The notes beneath the pieces were generated by a model. It had not been told where the DNA came from. It made no database searches and worked only from the letters and a program-made list of their open reading frames with translations. From an uncultured Clostridia bacterium (lineage in GTDB: Bacteria > Bacillota > Clostridia > TANB77 > CAG-508): a stretch of 49,377 nucleotides of DNA. Shown here piece by piece: positions 42,796 to 49,377 of this stretch (its first letter is position 1; each line of letters opens with the position of its first letter). Location: contig CALXKD010000010.1 of assembly GCA_944388795.1 (NCBI GenBank), forward strand, positions 1-49,377, given 5' to 3'. The translations under genes were made by a program, and so were the position numbers.

Positions 42796-43032
42796 TTATT
42801 CATATGGATATGTTTTCTTTATAATTTGTTTTTTTATATCTAGCTTTATTGTTATACTTCTCTCTATTTTATTCTTTTTTTCTATTATTTTCGTTATCAT
42901 AAGTTCCAATAAAATAAAAAAAATCATAATTGTAATAATTATAGCAGCAAATATATTACTATTAGTGTTACCACTTATTTTAACTTTCTTTTTTCTAAAA
43001 ATATTTTTTCTACGATTTCTTTTTATTTTCAC
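42796..43032 (-). CDS. Small single-pass membrane protein of unknown function
   Basis: The 78-residue protein has a very basic N-terminus (KIKRNRRKNIFRKKKVK), one hydrophobic segment (about 27-48, IFAAIIITIMIFFILLELMI) and a charged, coiled-coil-like tail. The start is GTG, with AAAGGAG seven bases upstream. The layout would place the short basic end in the cytoplasm. I do not recognise a family. It is a lone gene between asnS and the RHH gene; low-complexity AT-rich DNA makes a false ORF possible, but the ribosome binding site is good. Confidence 0.5.
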   Translation of the reverse strand: MKIKRNRRKNIFRKKKVKISGNTNSNIFAAIIITIMIFFILLELMITKIIEKKNKIERSITIKLDIKKQIIKKTYPYE

Positions 43033-43187
43033 ATTATTTCTCCTTTGTTATTTCGTATTTTATCCTTGTGTTTTTATTATACATTTAGTGCAACATTTTT
43101 GCAAGTACTTTTAGGTGCATATTTCATTAATTTTTAATTGTAAAATATTTGTAATAAATATATTTGTATTGATTGGTGGTGATAATT

Positions 43188-43406
43188 TTGCAAAAATTAA
43201 AAATTCCTAGGAATCATAGTGGTATCACTAAAACTCTAAGATTACCAGAAAATTTAGTTAATGATATTCAAATTTTAGCAGATTTAAAAAATATTTCTTT
43301 TAATAAAGCTGTTATTGAACTTTTAGATTTTTCTCTCAAAAATCTAGATGATAATGATGAAGAATTAATTGAAAAAAAGCGAAAAGAATTTGAAAAAGAT
43401 TTATAA
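43188..43406 (+). CDS. Small protein with a ribbon-helix-helix-like core
   Basis: The 72-residue protein reads GITKTLRLPENLVNDIQILA followed by NISFNKAVIELLDFSLKNLDD and an acidic tail. The short strand then two helices, with the 'S-x-x-KAVIELLDF' second helix, resembles Arc/MetJ-type ribbon-helix-helix DNA-binding proteins, such as small repressors and antitoxins. No toxin gene is next to it. The frame opens at TTG 43173, but GGTGGTGA seven bases before the TTG at 43188 supports that start instead. The non-ATG start lowers confidence. It may regulate itself, but no operator is visible. Confidence 0.55.
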   Translation: MQKLKIPRNHSGITKTLRLPENLVNDIQILADLKNISFNKAVIELLDFSLKNLDDNDEELIEKKRKEFEKDL

Positions 43407-43455
43407 CCTCTATATATTTATATATAAAATCATTCTAATTGTTTTTAAGTAAAAT

Positions 43456-43483
43456 AACAGGTAGTCATATATAACTACCTGTT
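43456..43483 (-). terminator. Terminator of proS
   Basis: A 10-bp perfect stem (43456-43465 with 43474-43483) has an 8-nt loop, followed on the minus strand by ATTTTAC just after the proS stop. Confidence 0.7.
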
Positions 43484-43491
43484 TATACTTT

Positions 43492-44931
43492 CTAATATTG
43501 TCTTCCCCAAACCACCATTTTTGTTGCTGGTTTACCACAACATACACAAGTATCTCCTAAATGCTCTTGTTCAAAAGGCATACATCTAGATGGAGCACCT
43601 GTTTCTTCTTTTACTTTGTCTTCACATTCTTGACTTCCACACCACATAGTTTTCACAAATCCTTGATTTTCTTCTAGATTTTTCTTTAATTCCTCCATAG
43701 TGTGCGCAATTGTTGTTTTTTCTTCCATTCTCTTCTTACATGCCTCATACATAGAGGTTTGGATATCTTTCAATAATTGGTCTAATTTTTCTTCGATTTC
43801 TTCTAATTTTACAGAAATCTTTTCTGAAGTATCTCTTCTAACTAAAACAGCCTCTCCATTTTCTATATCTCTAGGTCCCATTTCAATTCTAACTGGTACA
43901 CCTCTCATTTCCCAATCATTAAATTTATATCCTACTGAATAATTATCTCTATCATCTAATTCCATTCTGAATTTTTTACTTAGTCTTTCTTTTAATTTAT
44001 TGGCTTTTTCTAATACCCCTTCTTTTTGTTGTGCAATTGGTACAATGACTGCTTGAATTGGTGCAACAAGTGGTGGTAATTTTAATCCTCTATTGTCTCC
44101 ATGAGCCATAATAACTGCTCCAATTAATCTTGTACTAATTCCCCAAGATGTTTGATAAGCATATTCTTGTTCTCCATTTTTGTTTTGGAATTTTACTTCA
44201 AATGGTTTTGTAAAGTTTTGACCAAAATAGTGTGATGTTCCTCCCTGTAAAGCTCTACCATCATGCATTAATGTTTCTACTGTATAGGTTGCTTCAGCTC
44301 CTGCAAATTGCTCTTTCTTTGTTTTTTGTCCTTTTAATACTGGTATCGCTAACAGATTTTCAATCACATCTGCATATACCTCTAACATATCCATTGTGAA
44401 TTTTTTTGCTTCTTCAGCAGTTTCATGAATCGTGTGTCCCTCTTGCCATAGAAATTCTCTTGAACGCAAAAATGGTCTGGTTTCTTTTTCCCATCTTAAT
44501 ACACTACACCATTGATTATATAAAAATGGCAAATCTCTCCATGAACTTAACCATTTTGAATACATTGTTGAGAAAATGGTTTCAGAGGTAGGTCTTACAC
44601 ATAGTCTTTCCTCTAGTTTTTCTCCTCCTCCAATCGTTACCCAAGCAACTTCTGGTGCAAATCCTTCTACATGATCTTTTTCCTTATTTAATAAACTTTC
44701 TGGAATTAATACTGGCATAGAAATATTTTTCACACCATGTTCTTTAAATTTCTCATCAGCATATTTTTGTATATTTTCCCATATTGCATATCCATATGGC
44801 CTAATCGCAATAAATCCCTTTACATCTGTATAATCTGCTAATTCTGCTTTTAACACAATGTCTGTATACCATTGTGGAAAATTCTCATCTATATTGGTAA
44901 TATCTTTTACAAATTCTTTTTCATTTTTCAT
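43492..44931 (-). CDS. proS: Prolyl-tRNA synthetase, archaeal/eukaryotic type
   Basis: ProRS charges tRNA(Pro). The 479-residue protein is the short form without the editing insertion of the typical bacterial enzyme. It begins with [17 protein letters not shown], has the class II motifs in [15 protein letters not shown] and [31 protein letters not shown] (described here as separate blocks 2), the anticodon-binding domain from about 285, and the C-terminal zinc domain with four cysteines in [14 protein letters not shown] and CVCCGKP. It ends in the conserved C-terminal Tyr (GRQY), diagnostic of this type. It follows scpB by 27 bp. Confidence 0.97.
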   Translation of the reverse strand: MKNEKEFVKDITNIDENFPQWYTDIVLKAELADYTDVKGFIAIRPYGYAIWENIQKYADEKFKEHGVKNISMPVLIPESLLNKEKDHVEGFAPEVAWVTIGGGEKLEERLCVRPTSETIFSTMYSKWLSSWRDLPFLYNQWCSVLRWEKETRPFLRSREFLWQEGHTIHETAEEAKKFTMDMLEVYADVIENLLAIPVLKGQKTKKEQFAGAEATYTVETLMHDGRALQGGTSHYFGQNFTKPFEVKFQNKNGEQEYAYQTSWGISTRLIGAVIMAHGDNRGLKLPPLVAPIQAVIVPIAQQKEGVLEKANKLKERLSKKFRMELDDRDNYSVGYKFNDWEMRGVPVRIEMGPRDIENGEAVLVRRDTSEKISVKLEEIEEKLDQLLKDIQTSMYEACKKRMEEKTTIAHTMEELKKNLEENQGFVKTMWCGSQECEDKVKEETGAPSRCMPFEQEHLGDTCVCCGKPATKMVVWGRQY

Positions 44932-44958
44932 ATTTATCTCTCCTCATAATTAAATTTT

Positions 44959-45636
44959 TTATTCTTGAAAATCACTTGCACCTTCCCTTTCGGGCATTGG
45001 AGCCTCTTGTTTACTATGAGGTTTGTTTATTTTTTCTTCATGATTTAAATTTGTACTTTCTATATTACTATTTTCTTCATTTTCGACTAAATCATCAATC
45101 ACGATTTGTTGATTGCTATCTAATTTGTATCTTGGTAATTCTGGTAAGTCTTTTAAAGAACTATATCCAAACATCTTCAAGAATTCATCCGTTGTTTTAT
45201 ATGCCATAGGTTTTCCAGGCAAGTCTGTCTTTCCAGCCTCTTCTATTAACCCAAATTCTAGTAATTTATATACACAAGCATCTGCTGACACACCTCTTAT
45301 TGCCTCAATTTCTGCCCTTGTAATTCTAGGATTATATGCAATAATTGATAGAGTTTCTAATGCTGCTGTTGATAAATTTGGCTTTGTTCTCTTATCTAGT
45401 ATTGGATATATATATTCATATAAATCTTTTTTTGTTGCTAATTGATAGCCATCTTCTACTTGAATAATTTCAATTCCTCGATTATTTGCTTTATAGTCCT
45501 CTTGCATACTTTTGATAATTGTATGAATTTCTTCTTCATTTTTTTCTAAAACTAATATCAATTCATTTGTTTTTACAATTCTTCCTACCGCAAATAATAT
45601 GGCTTCAATAATCGCTTTTGTTTTTTCTATTTCCAT
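44959..45636 (-). CDS. scpB: Segregation and condensation protein B
   Basis: ScpB is the dimeric kleisin-associated subunit of the SMC-ScpAB condensin, needed for chromosome segregation. The 225-residue protein has the tandem winged-helix layout: IIEAILFAVGRIVKTNELILVL at the N-terminus, GIEIIQVEDGYQLATKKD, then LSTAALETLSIIAYNPRITRAEIE and RGVSADACVYKLLEFGLIEEAG. A polar tail (about 185-225) is not conserved. scpA is not adjacent in the window, which is unusual because scpA and scpB are often neighbours. It is upstream of proS and probably co-transcribed with it. Confidence 0.95.
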   Translation of the reverse strand: MEIEKTKAIIEAILFAVGRIVKTNELILVLEKNEEEIHTIIKSMQEDYKANNRGIEIIQVEDGYQLATKKDLYEYIYPILDKRTKPNLSTAALETLSIIAYNPRITRAEIEAIRGVSADACVYKLLEFGLIEEAGKTDLPGKPMAYKTTDEFLKMFGYSSLKDLPELPRYKLDSNQQIVIDDLVENEENSNIESTNLNHEEKINKPHSKQEAPMPEREGASDFQE

Positions 45637-45733
45637 ATACGCTCCTACTCTTTGAATTTACTATATATTATGTCAAAAAAAGCTTGTTGTGTCAAGGGTT
45701 TTAAGAGATTTTATGTGACTTGAATGTTTTTTC

Positions 45734-45762
45734 TTGCACTTTTTTCTTTTATATGCTACGAT
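45734..45762 (+). promoter_or_regulatory. Probable promoter of the 55-residue gene
   Basis: The plus strand reads TTGCAC - 17 bp - TACGAT, 29 bp before the start codon. Confidence 0.5.
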
Positions 45763-45791
45763 ATAAAAAAATACTAAAGGGGGGATTCACT

Positions 45792-45959
45792 ATGAGTGAA
45801 GATAAAAAAATAGAAATTGTATCAGGTGATGATAGTGAATTAAATATTTCTCCTGTGCATGATCATATTAGCCCAATAAAACCACAAAACACAGATGATA
45901 AAAAACCAAAAAACATTGTTATACCTAAAGAAAAAAAAGAAGAAGATGACAAAAAATAA
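45792..45959 (+). CDS. Small acidic/basic hypothetical protein
   Basis: The 55-residue hydrophilic protein begins MSEDKKIEIVSGDDSELNIS and ends in alternating Lys/Glu/Asp (PKEKKEEDDKK). It has no hydrophobic stretch and looks intrinsically disordered. AAAGGGGGG seven to eight bases before the ATG at 45792 decides the start over an earlier frame at 45720. I do not recognise a family. It has its own promoter and a strong 20-bp terminator, so it is probably a real small gene. Confidence 0.65.
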   Translation: MSEDKKIEIVSGDDSELNISPVHDHISPIKPQNTDDKKPKNIVIPKEKKEEDDKK

Positions 45960-45971
45960 TTTGCAACTACA

Positions 45972-46027
45972 AAAAAAGACTATTATATTAAAATACATTT
46001 TTGTATCTTAATATAATAGTCTTTTTT
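45972..46027. terminator. Strong bidirectional terminator
   Basis: A 20-bp perfect stem (45972-45991 with 46008-46027) has a 16-nt loop and A/T-runs built into both ends. It separates the convergent 55-residue gene and the HAD phosphatase gene. Confidence 0.9.
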
Positions 46028-46047
46028 ATTTTCATAATGTCATCTTT

Positions 46048-46725
46048 TTAATCATTTTTATACGCTATAATTTCTTCCAATCTTTTAAAGTCCTCTATCA
46101 TATATGTAGGATTTGCCATTTTTAATATATCTATTTTTTCATAACCATATGTCACAGCAATTGTATCCATTCCAGCATTTTTACCAGCCGTAATATCTGC
46201 TTTTGTATCTCCTACCATCACTGCATCTTTTTTTGAAACATTTAATTCATTCATAATATAGTTCAAAACTTCTGGATCTGGTTTAGGTTTAAAACAACTC
46301 TCTCCTGTTCCTAAAACCAATTCAAATTCATTTAAATGAAAACATTCTACCATTTTATCTAAAATTCTTTTTGGTTTACCAGAAGCGATTGCTATGTAAA
46401 ATCCTTGTTTTTTTAAATTTTCTAAAGTTTCTTTTACATTTTCAAAAAGTGTTGTTTCATCAGCATAATGACCTTCATCAATATAGTATTCTCTATATTT
46501 CTTTACATATTCATTAGCCAATGTTTCTTTATCTTTTGATAAAATACGTTTAAACATTTCTCCTAAATCTAATCCTGCCAGCTTTTGAAATTCTTCTTTT
46601 GTTACTTCTTTATTTCCATTGTTTGTTAATGTATGATTAAATGCTAAAAATACATCTTTTTCACTATCCCATATTGTCCCATCCGCATCAAATATGATTA
46701 ATTTCTTTTTTAATCTCTTCATCAT
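46048..46725 (-). CDS. HAD-superfamily phosphatase (phosphoglycolate phosphatase/PpaX-like)
   Basis: The 225-residue protein has motif I in IIFDADGTIWDSE, the C1 cap helix bundle of subfamily IA, motif II in IAIASGKPKRIL, the KPKPDPEVLNY lysine and motif IV in VMVGDTKADITAGKNAGM. This is the Gph/PpaX/beta-phosphoglucomutase-like branch; the substrate cannot be told. The ATG pair at the start has GGAG four and seven bases upstream, so either could be used. It is a single-gene unit, convergent with the 55-residue gene and divergent from mutS2. Confidence 0.9.
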   Translation of the reverse strand: MMKRLKKKLIIFDADGTIWDSEKDVFLAFNHTLTNNGNKEVTKEEFQKLAGLDLGEMFKRILSKDKETLANEYVKKYREYYIDEGHYADETTLFENVKETLENLKKQGFYIAIASGKPKRILDKMVECFHLNEFELVLGTGESCFKPKPDPEVLNYIMNELNVSKKDAVMVGDTKADITAGKNAGMDTIAVTYGYEKIDILKMANPTYMIEDFKRLEEIIAYKND

Positions 46726-46855
46726 TTTCTCCTTTTTTTATTTACGTCTTTGTATAAATTTTTGCAATTATATACCTTTTTTCTTTCTACTTCAATATTA
46801 TTTTTTAAAGTTTTAAATTTTTATGACATAACAGAAGTTCTATTTTTCCTGATAA

Positions 46856-46884
46856 TTGACTATCCTACAAAATCCTTGTATAAT
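46856..46884 (+). promoter_or_regulatory. Sigma-A-type promoter of mutS2
   Basis: The plus strand reads TTGACT - 17 bp - TATAAT, the best-matching promoter in the window, 49 bp before the start codon. Confidence 0.75.
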
Positions 46885-46933
46885 GATATATATTATGTTT
46901 ATTTAATCATATATATGAAAGGAATTTATCTAT

Positions 46934-49288
46934 ATGAATACGCGATATATATCTAAACTAGAATTTCATAAAGTATTAGAAAATTTAAGTACATATTGTT
47001 CTACCAATCTCGGAAAAGAACTTGCTCTTAATTTGTCAATATACAATCAAGCTAATATTGTAAAGCAAAAATTAGCTGAAACAGAAGAAGCTGTGAATTT
47101 AATATATAAGAATTCCGTTCCTTCTTTTTCTGATATTCAAGATATTCATATCTATTTAATTAATTTAGAAAGTGCTCAAAGTTTAACAATAAAAGGCTTG
47201 TTAGATTTAAATACTGTTTTTATTTGTGCTAGAGATTTAAAAAATTACTTTTCAAAAGATTATGTAAAAAAAGATGATTTTCCAATTCTAGAAGGCTTAT
47301 TCTCTAGTTTATATACAAATGAAGGTGTTATCTCTAAGGTTTCCTCTTCTATTATTGATGAAAATACAATAGATGATAAAGCTTCTGCAGAATTACAAAA
47401 AATCAGAAAGAAAATCAGGAATTTAGAGCAAGATATTCGTTCTAAATTAAATGCGATGATTCACTCTTCTTCTTTTTCTAAATATGTACAGGAAAATGTG
47501 GTAACCATTCGAAATGATAGATTTGTCATACCTATCAAGGAGGAGTATAGAGCCCAAGTAAAAGGATTTATACATGATGTTTCTAATGCTGGTTCTACTC
47601 TATTTATAGAACCTATCTCTATCTTTGAATTAAACAATGAAATTAATCAATTACGATTAGAGGAAGAAATAGAAATTGAAAAAATATTACAACAATTAAC
47701 ATCTCTTTTCTATCCATATATAGAGGAATTGAAAACAGATGTCGAAGTCATTGGTACTTTAGATTTTATATTTGCAAAAGCCAAATATTCTAAAGCCATT
47801 TCAGGAATTACTCCTATTATCAATACCAAAAAGGAAATTCATTTAATCAATGCGAGACATCCTTTAATTGATAAAAATAAAGTCGTTCCCATTTCTATAG
47901 AACTAGGAAAAGATTTTTCTACTTTATTAATTACAGGTCCTAATACTGGTGGAAAAACAGTTACTTTAAAAACAGTTGGTCTTCTTACTTGTATGGCTTG
48001 TAGCGGACTAAATATTCCAGCTGATGAGAAATCTAGTATATTTGTATTTGAACATATCTTTGCAGATATTGGTGATGACCAAAGTATTGCTGATTCTTTA
48101 AGTACCTTTTCTTCCCATATGACCAATATTGTAGATATCACAAAACATGCAAATGAAAATTCCTTAATTTTGGTAGATGAATTAGGTTCTGGAACTGATC
48201 CAGTAGAAGGTGCTAATTTAGCCATTTCTATCTTAGACTATTTTAAAACACTTGGTACTCTTACCATTGCCACTACCCATTATCAAGAATTAAAAAAATA
48301 TGCGATGACTACTTCTGGATTTGAAAATGCTTCTGTTGAATTTGATGTAGAAACCTTATCTCCTACATATAGGCTACTAATTGGCGTTCCTGGAAAAAGT
48401 AATGCTTTTGAAATTAGTCAAAAATTAGGTTTAAATATATCTATTATTCAAAAAGCAAAATCTCTTATGTCGTCAAATGACATCACCTTTGAAGAACTTT
48501 TAAAAAATATCTATGATGATAAACAATTCATTGAGAAAGAAAAAGAGAAAATTTTAGTAGAATCTAAACAAATTGACATGTTAAAAGAAAAATTGCAAAA
48601 AGAAAATCTTGAAAAGGAAAGGCAAGAAAAAGAAATTATCAATAATGCAAAAATTAAAGCTAGAAATATCTTATTAGAAGCCAAAGAAGATGCTAATGAA
48701 ATGATTAAAGAATTATCAGATATAAAAGATTCTAAAGAAATTCATACCTTAAGAAATGCTTTAAATGATAAGATTAAAAATATCCATTTAGAACAAACTA
48801 TTTCTGAAAATACTTCTAATACCAATTTTCTTTCAAAAGAAGAAGTTAAGCCTGGTAAAGAAGTCTTTGTTACTTCGTTCAATCAAAATGGAATTGTGCT
48901 TTCTAATGTTTCTAGAAATAATGAAGTTCAAGTACAGATTGGTAGTATGAAAATGAATATAAAATTAAATCTTTTACAAAATCCTAAAAATACACACACT
49001 TCTAAAAGCACACATACTTCTTCACATATCTCTAAAAGCAGAAATATAAAACCAGAAATTAATGTCATTGGTATGAATGTTGAAGAAGCCAATTTTGTGA
49101 TTGATAAATTTTTAGATGATTGTGCTTTAGCAAAATTAGAAACTGTTAGAATTATTCACGGAAAAGGTACTGGTAAATTAAAAAATGGCATTCATCAATT
49201 TCTAAAAACTAATTCTCATGTAAAATCTTTTCGACTAGGTACTTTTGGAGAAGGCGAAATGGGTGTAACAGTTGTTGAATTAAAATAA
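46934..49288 (+). CDS. mutS2: Endonuclease MutS2
   Basis: MutS2 binds branched DNA and stalled ribosomes and acts as a nuclease; it limits recombination and can rescue collided ribosomes. The 784-residue protein has the lever/clamp core (1-300), the Walker A TGPNTGGKT (about 334-342), Walker B in ILVDELGSGTDPVEG, ATTHYQELK, a long coiled-coil (about 520-620), and a C-terminal Smr nuclease domain (about 705-784: INVIGMNVEEA, IIHGKGTGKLKNGI, GEGEMGVTVVEL). AAAGGA precedes the ATG. A low-complexity Thr/Ser/Lys linker (about 690) joins the core and Smr. Fifteen bases after its stop a probable insertion-sequence end begins. Confidence 0.97.
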   Translation: MNTRYISKLEFHKVLENLSTYCSTNLGKELALNLSIYNQANIVKQKLAETEEAVNLIYKNSVPSFSDIQDIHIYLINLESAQSLTIKGLLDLNTVFICARDLKNYFSKDYVKKDDFPILEGLFSSLYTNEGVISKVSSSIIDENTIDDKASAELQKIRKKIRNLEQDIRSKLNAMIHSSSFSKYVQENVVTIRNDRFVIPIKEEYRAQVKGFIHDVSNAGSTLFIEPISIFELNNEINQLRLEEEIEIEKILQQLTSLFYPYIEELKTDVEVIGTLDFIFAKAKYSKAISGITPIINTKKEIHLINARHPLIDKNKVVPISIELGKDFSTLLITGPNTGGKTVTLKTVGLLTCMACSGLNIPADEKSSIFVFEHIFADIGDDQSIADSLSTFSSHMTNIVDITKHANENSLILVDELGSGTDPVEGANLAISILDYFKTLGTLTIATTHYQELKKYAMTTSGFENASVEFDVETLSPTYRLLIGVPGKSNAFEISQKLGLNISIIQKAKSLMSSNDITFEELLKNIYDDKQFIEKEKEKILVESKQIDMLKEKLQKENLEKERQEKEIINNAKIKARNILLEAKEDANEMIKELSDIKDSKEIHTLRNALNDKIKNIHLEQTISENTSNTNFLSKEEVKPGKEVFVTSFNQNGIVLSNVSRNNEVQVQIGSMKMNIKLNLLQNPKNTHTSKSTHTSSHISKSRNIKPEINVIGMNVEEANFVIDKFLDDCALAKLETVRIIHGKGTGKLKNGIHQFLKTNSHVKSFRLGTFGEGEMGVTVVELK

Positions 49289-49303
49289 AGAAGAACTAGT
49301 AAT

Positions 49304-49377
49304 TGAACTGAACCCAAAAAGTTAGACACTTTTTGATTAAGTTTATACTAAGCAACTTTTAAGGAATGAATTCTGTA
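49304..49377. mobile_element. Probable IS3-family insertion-sequence end, cut by the window edge
   Basis: The sequence TGAACTGAACCCAAAAAG followed by TTAGACACTTTTTG resembles the terminal repeats of IS150-type IS3-family elements (TG...CCCCAAAAAGTTAGACA). It begins just after mutS2. No transposase is visible because the window ends after 74 bp. The call rests on resemblance only. Confidence 0.5.

Noticed and set aside
49021-49080. Short tandem-like repeats in the mutS2 linker (ACACA/TCTAAAAGCA) as a microsatellite or CRISPR
   Set aside because: They are codon-level low complexity (Thr-Ser-Lys-His) in the linker before the Smr domain; no spacer-repeat structure.

Overview
The window comes from a very AT-rich, low-GC Gram-positive bacterium, most likely an uncultured gut member of the Clostridia. 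The signs are strong AAGGAGG-type ribosome binding sites, a tRNA-dependent amidotransferase operon (gatC-gatA-gatB), sortases with an LPKTG substrate, ECF vitamin transport, cohesin/dockerin modules, an archaeal/eukaryotic-type prolyl-tRNA synthetase, ScpB and MutS2. I did not try to assign a genus. One tRNA (Gly, TCC) is present. I saw no rRNA, CRISPR array or prophage.

Layout. 1-303: intergenic DNA holding an inverted pair of 35-bp repeats around the gat terminator. 304-4700: gatC, a HAD nucleotidase, gatA, an unknown gene and gatB, in that transcription order. 4806-8631: a class D-type sortase, tRNA-Gly, an Abi-alpha/DUF4393 protein (possible phage defence), a small unknown gene and a large transglutaminase-like protein. 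8815-11668, plus strand: a methyltransferase, then a tetrahydrofolate riboswitch driving folT-ecfA-ecfT. 11673-15963: dUTPase, a possible glycosylase-related protein, RluA-type pseudouridine synthase, a YgjP-like metalloprotease and a degenerate-GGDEF/EAL protein. 16150-19037: a GGGtGRT protein with its Fe-S scaffold partner, and a DUF600/YezG-like protein. 19044-26173: glycolytic genes gpmI, tpiA, pgk and gap, interrupted by a frameshifted pilin-like gene and a nuclease/transposase remnant. 26297-33187: a pyrimidine operon (pyrB, pyrI, pyrC, pyrF, pyrK, pyrD) carrying three non-pyrimidine genes, with a divergent pyrE-like gene at 33356. 35576-41017: a four-gene surface operon. 41266-49288: asnS, proS, scpB, small genes, a HAD phosphatase and mutS2, with a probable insertion-sequence end at the right edge.

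The most striking system is the surface operon. It encodes an LPKTG-anchored cohesin-like protein, a sortase, a secreted glucosaminidase-like enzyme with SH3b, Big2 and dockerin modules, and a membrane-anchored cohesin-like protein with two cadherin-like domains. The arrangement suggests a small cohesin-dockerin apparatus that holds a peptidoglycan hydrolase on the wall and membrane, rather than a cellulosome for plant fibre.

Four genes (pilin-like, NUDIX, ArsC/Spx-like, HAD) each carry exactly one extra base, and each extra base lies beside a CGG trinucleotide. I read these as probable consensus errors rather than true gene decay, but I cannot prove it. The tpiA, pgk and gap genes share near-identical TTGAAA-17-TAcAAT-type promoters, and at several co-directional junctions the upstream terminator overlaps the next promoter's -35 box.
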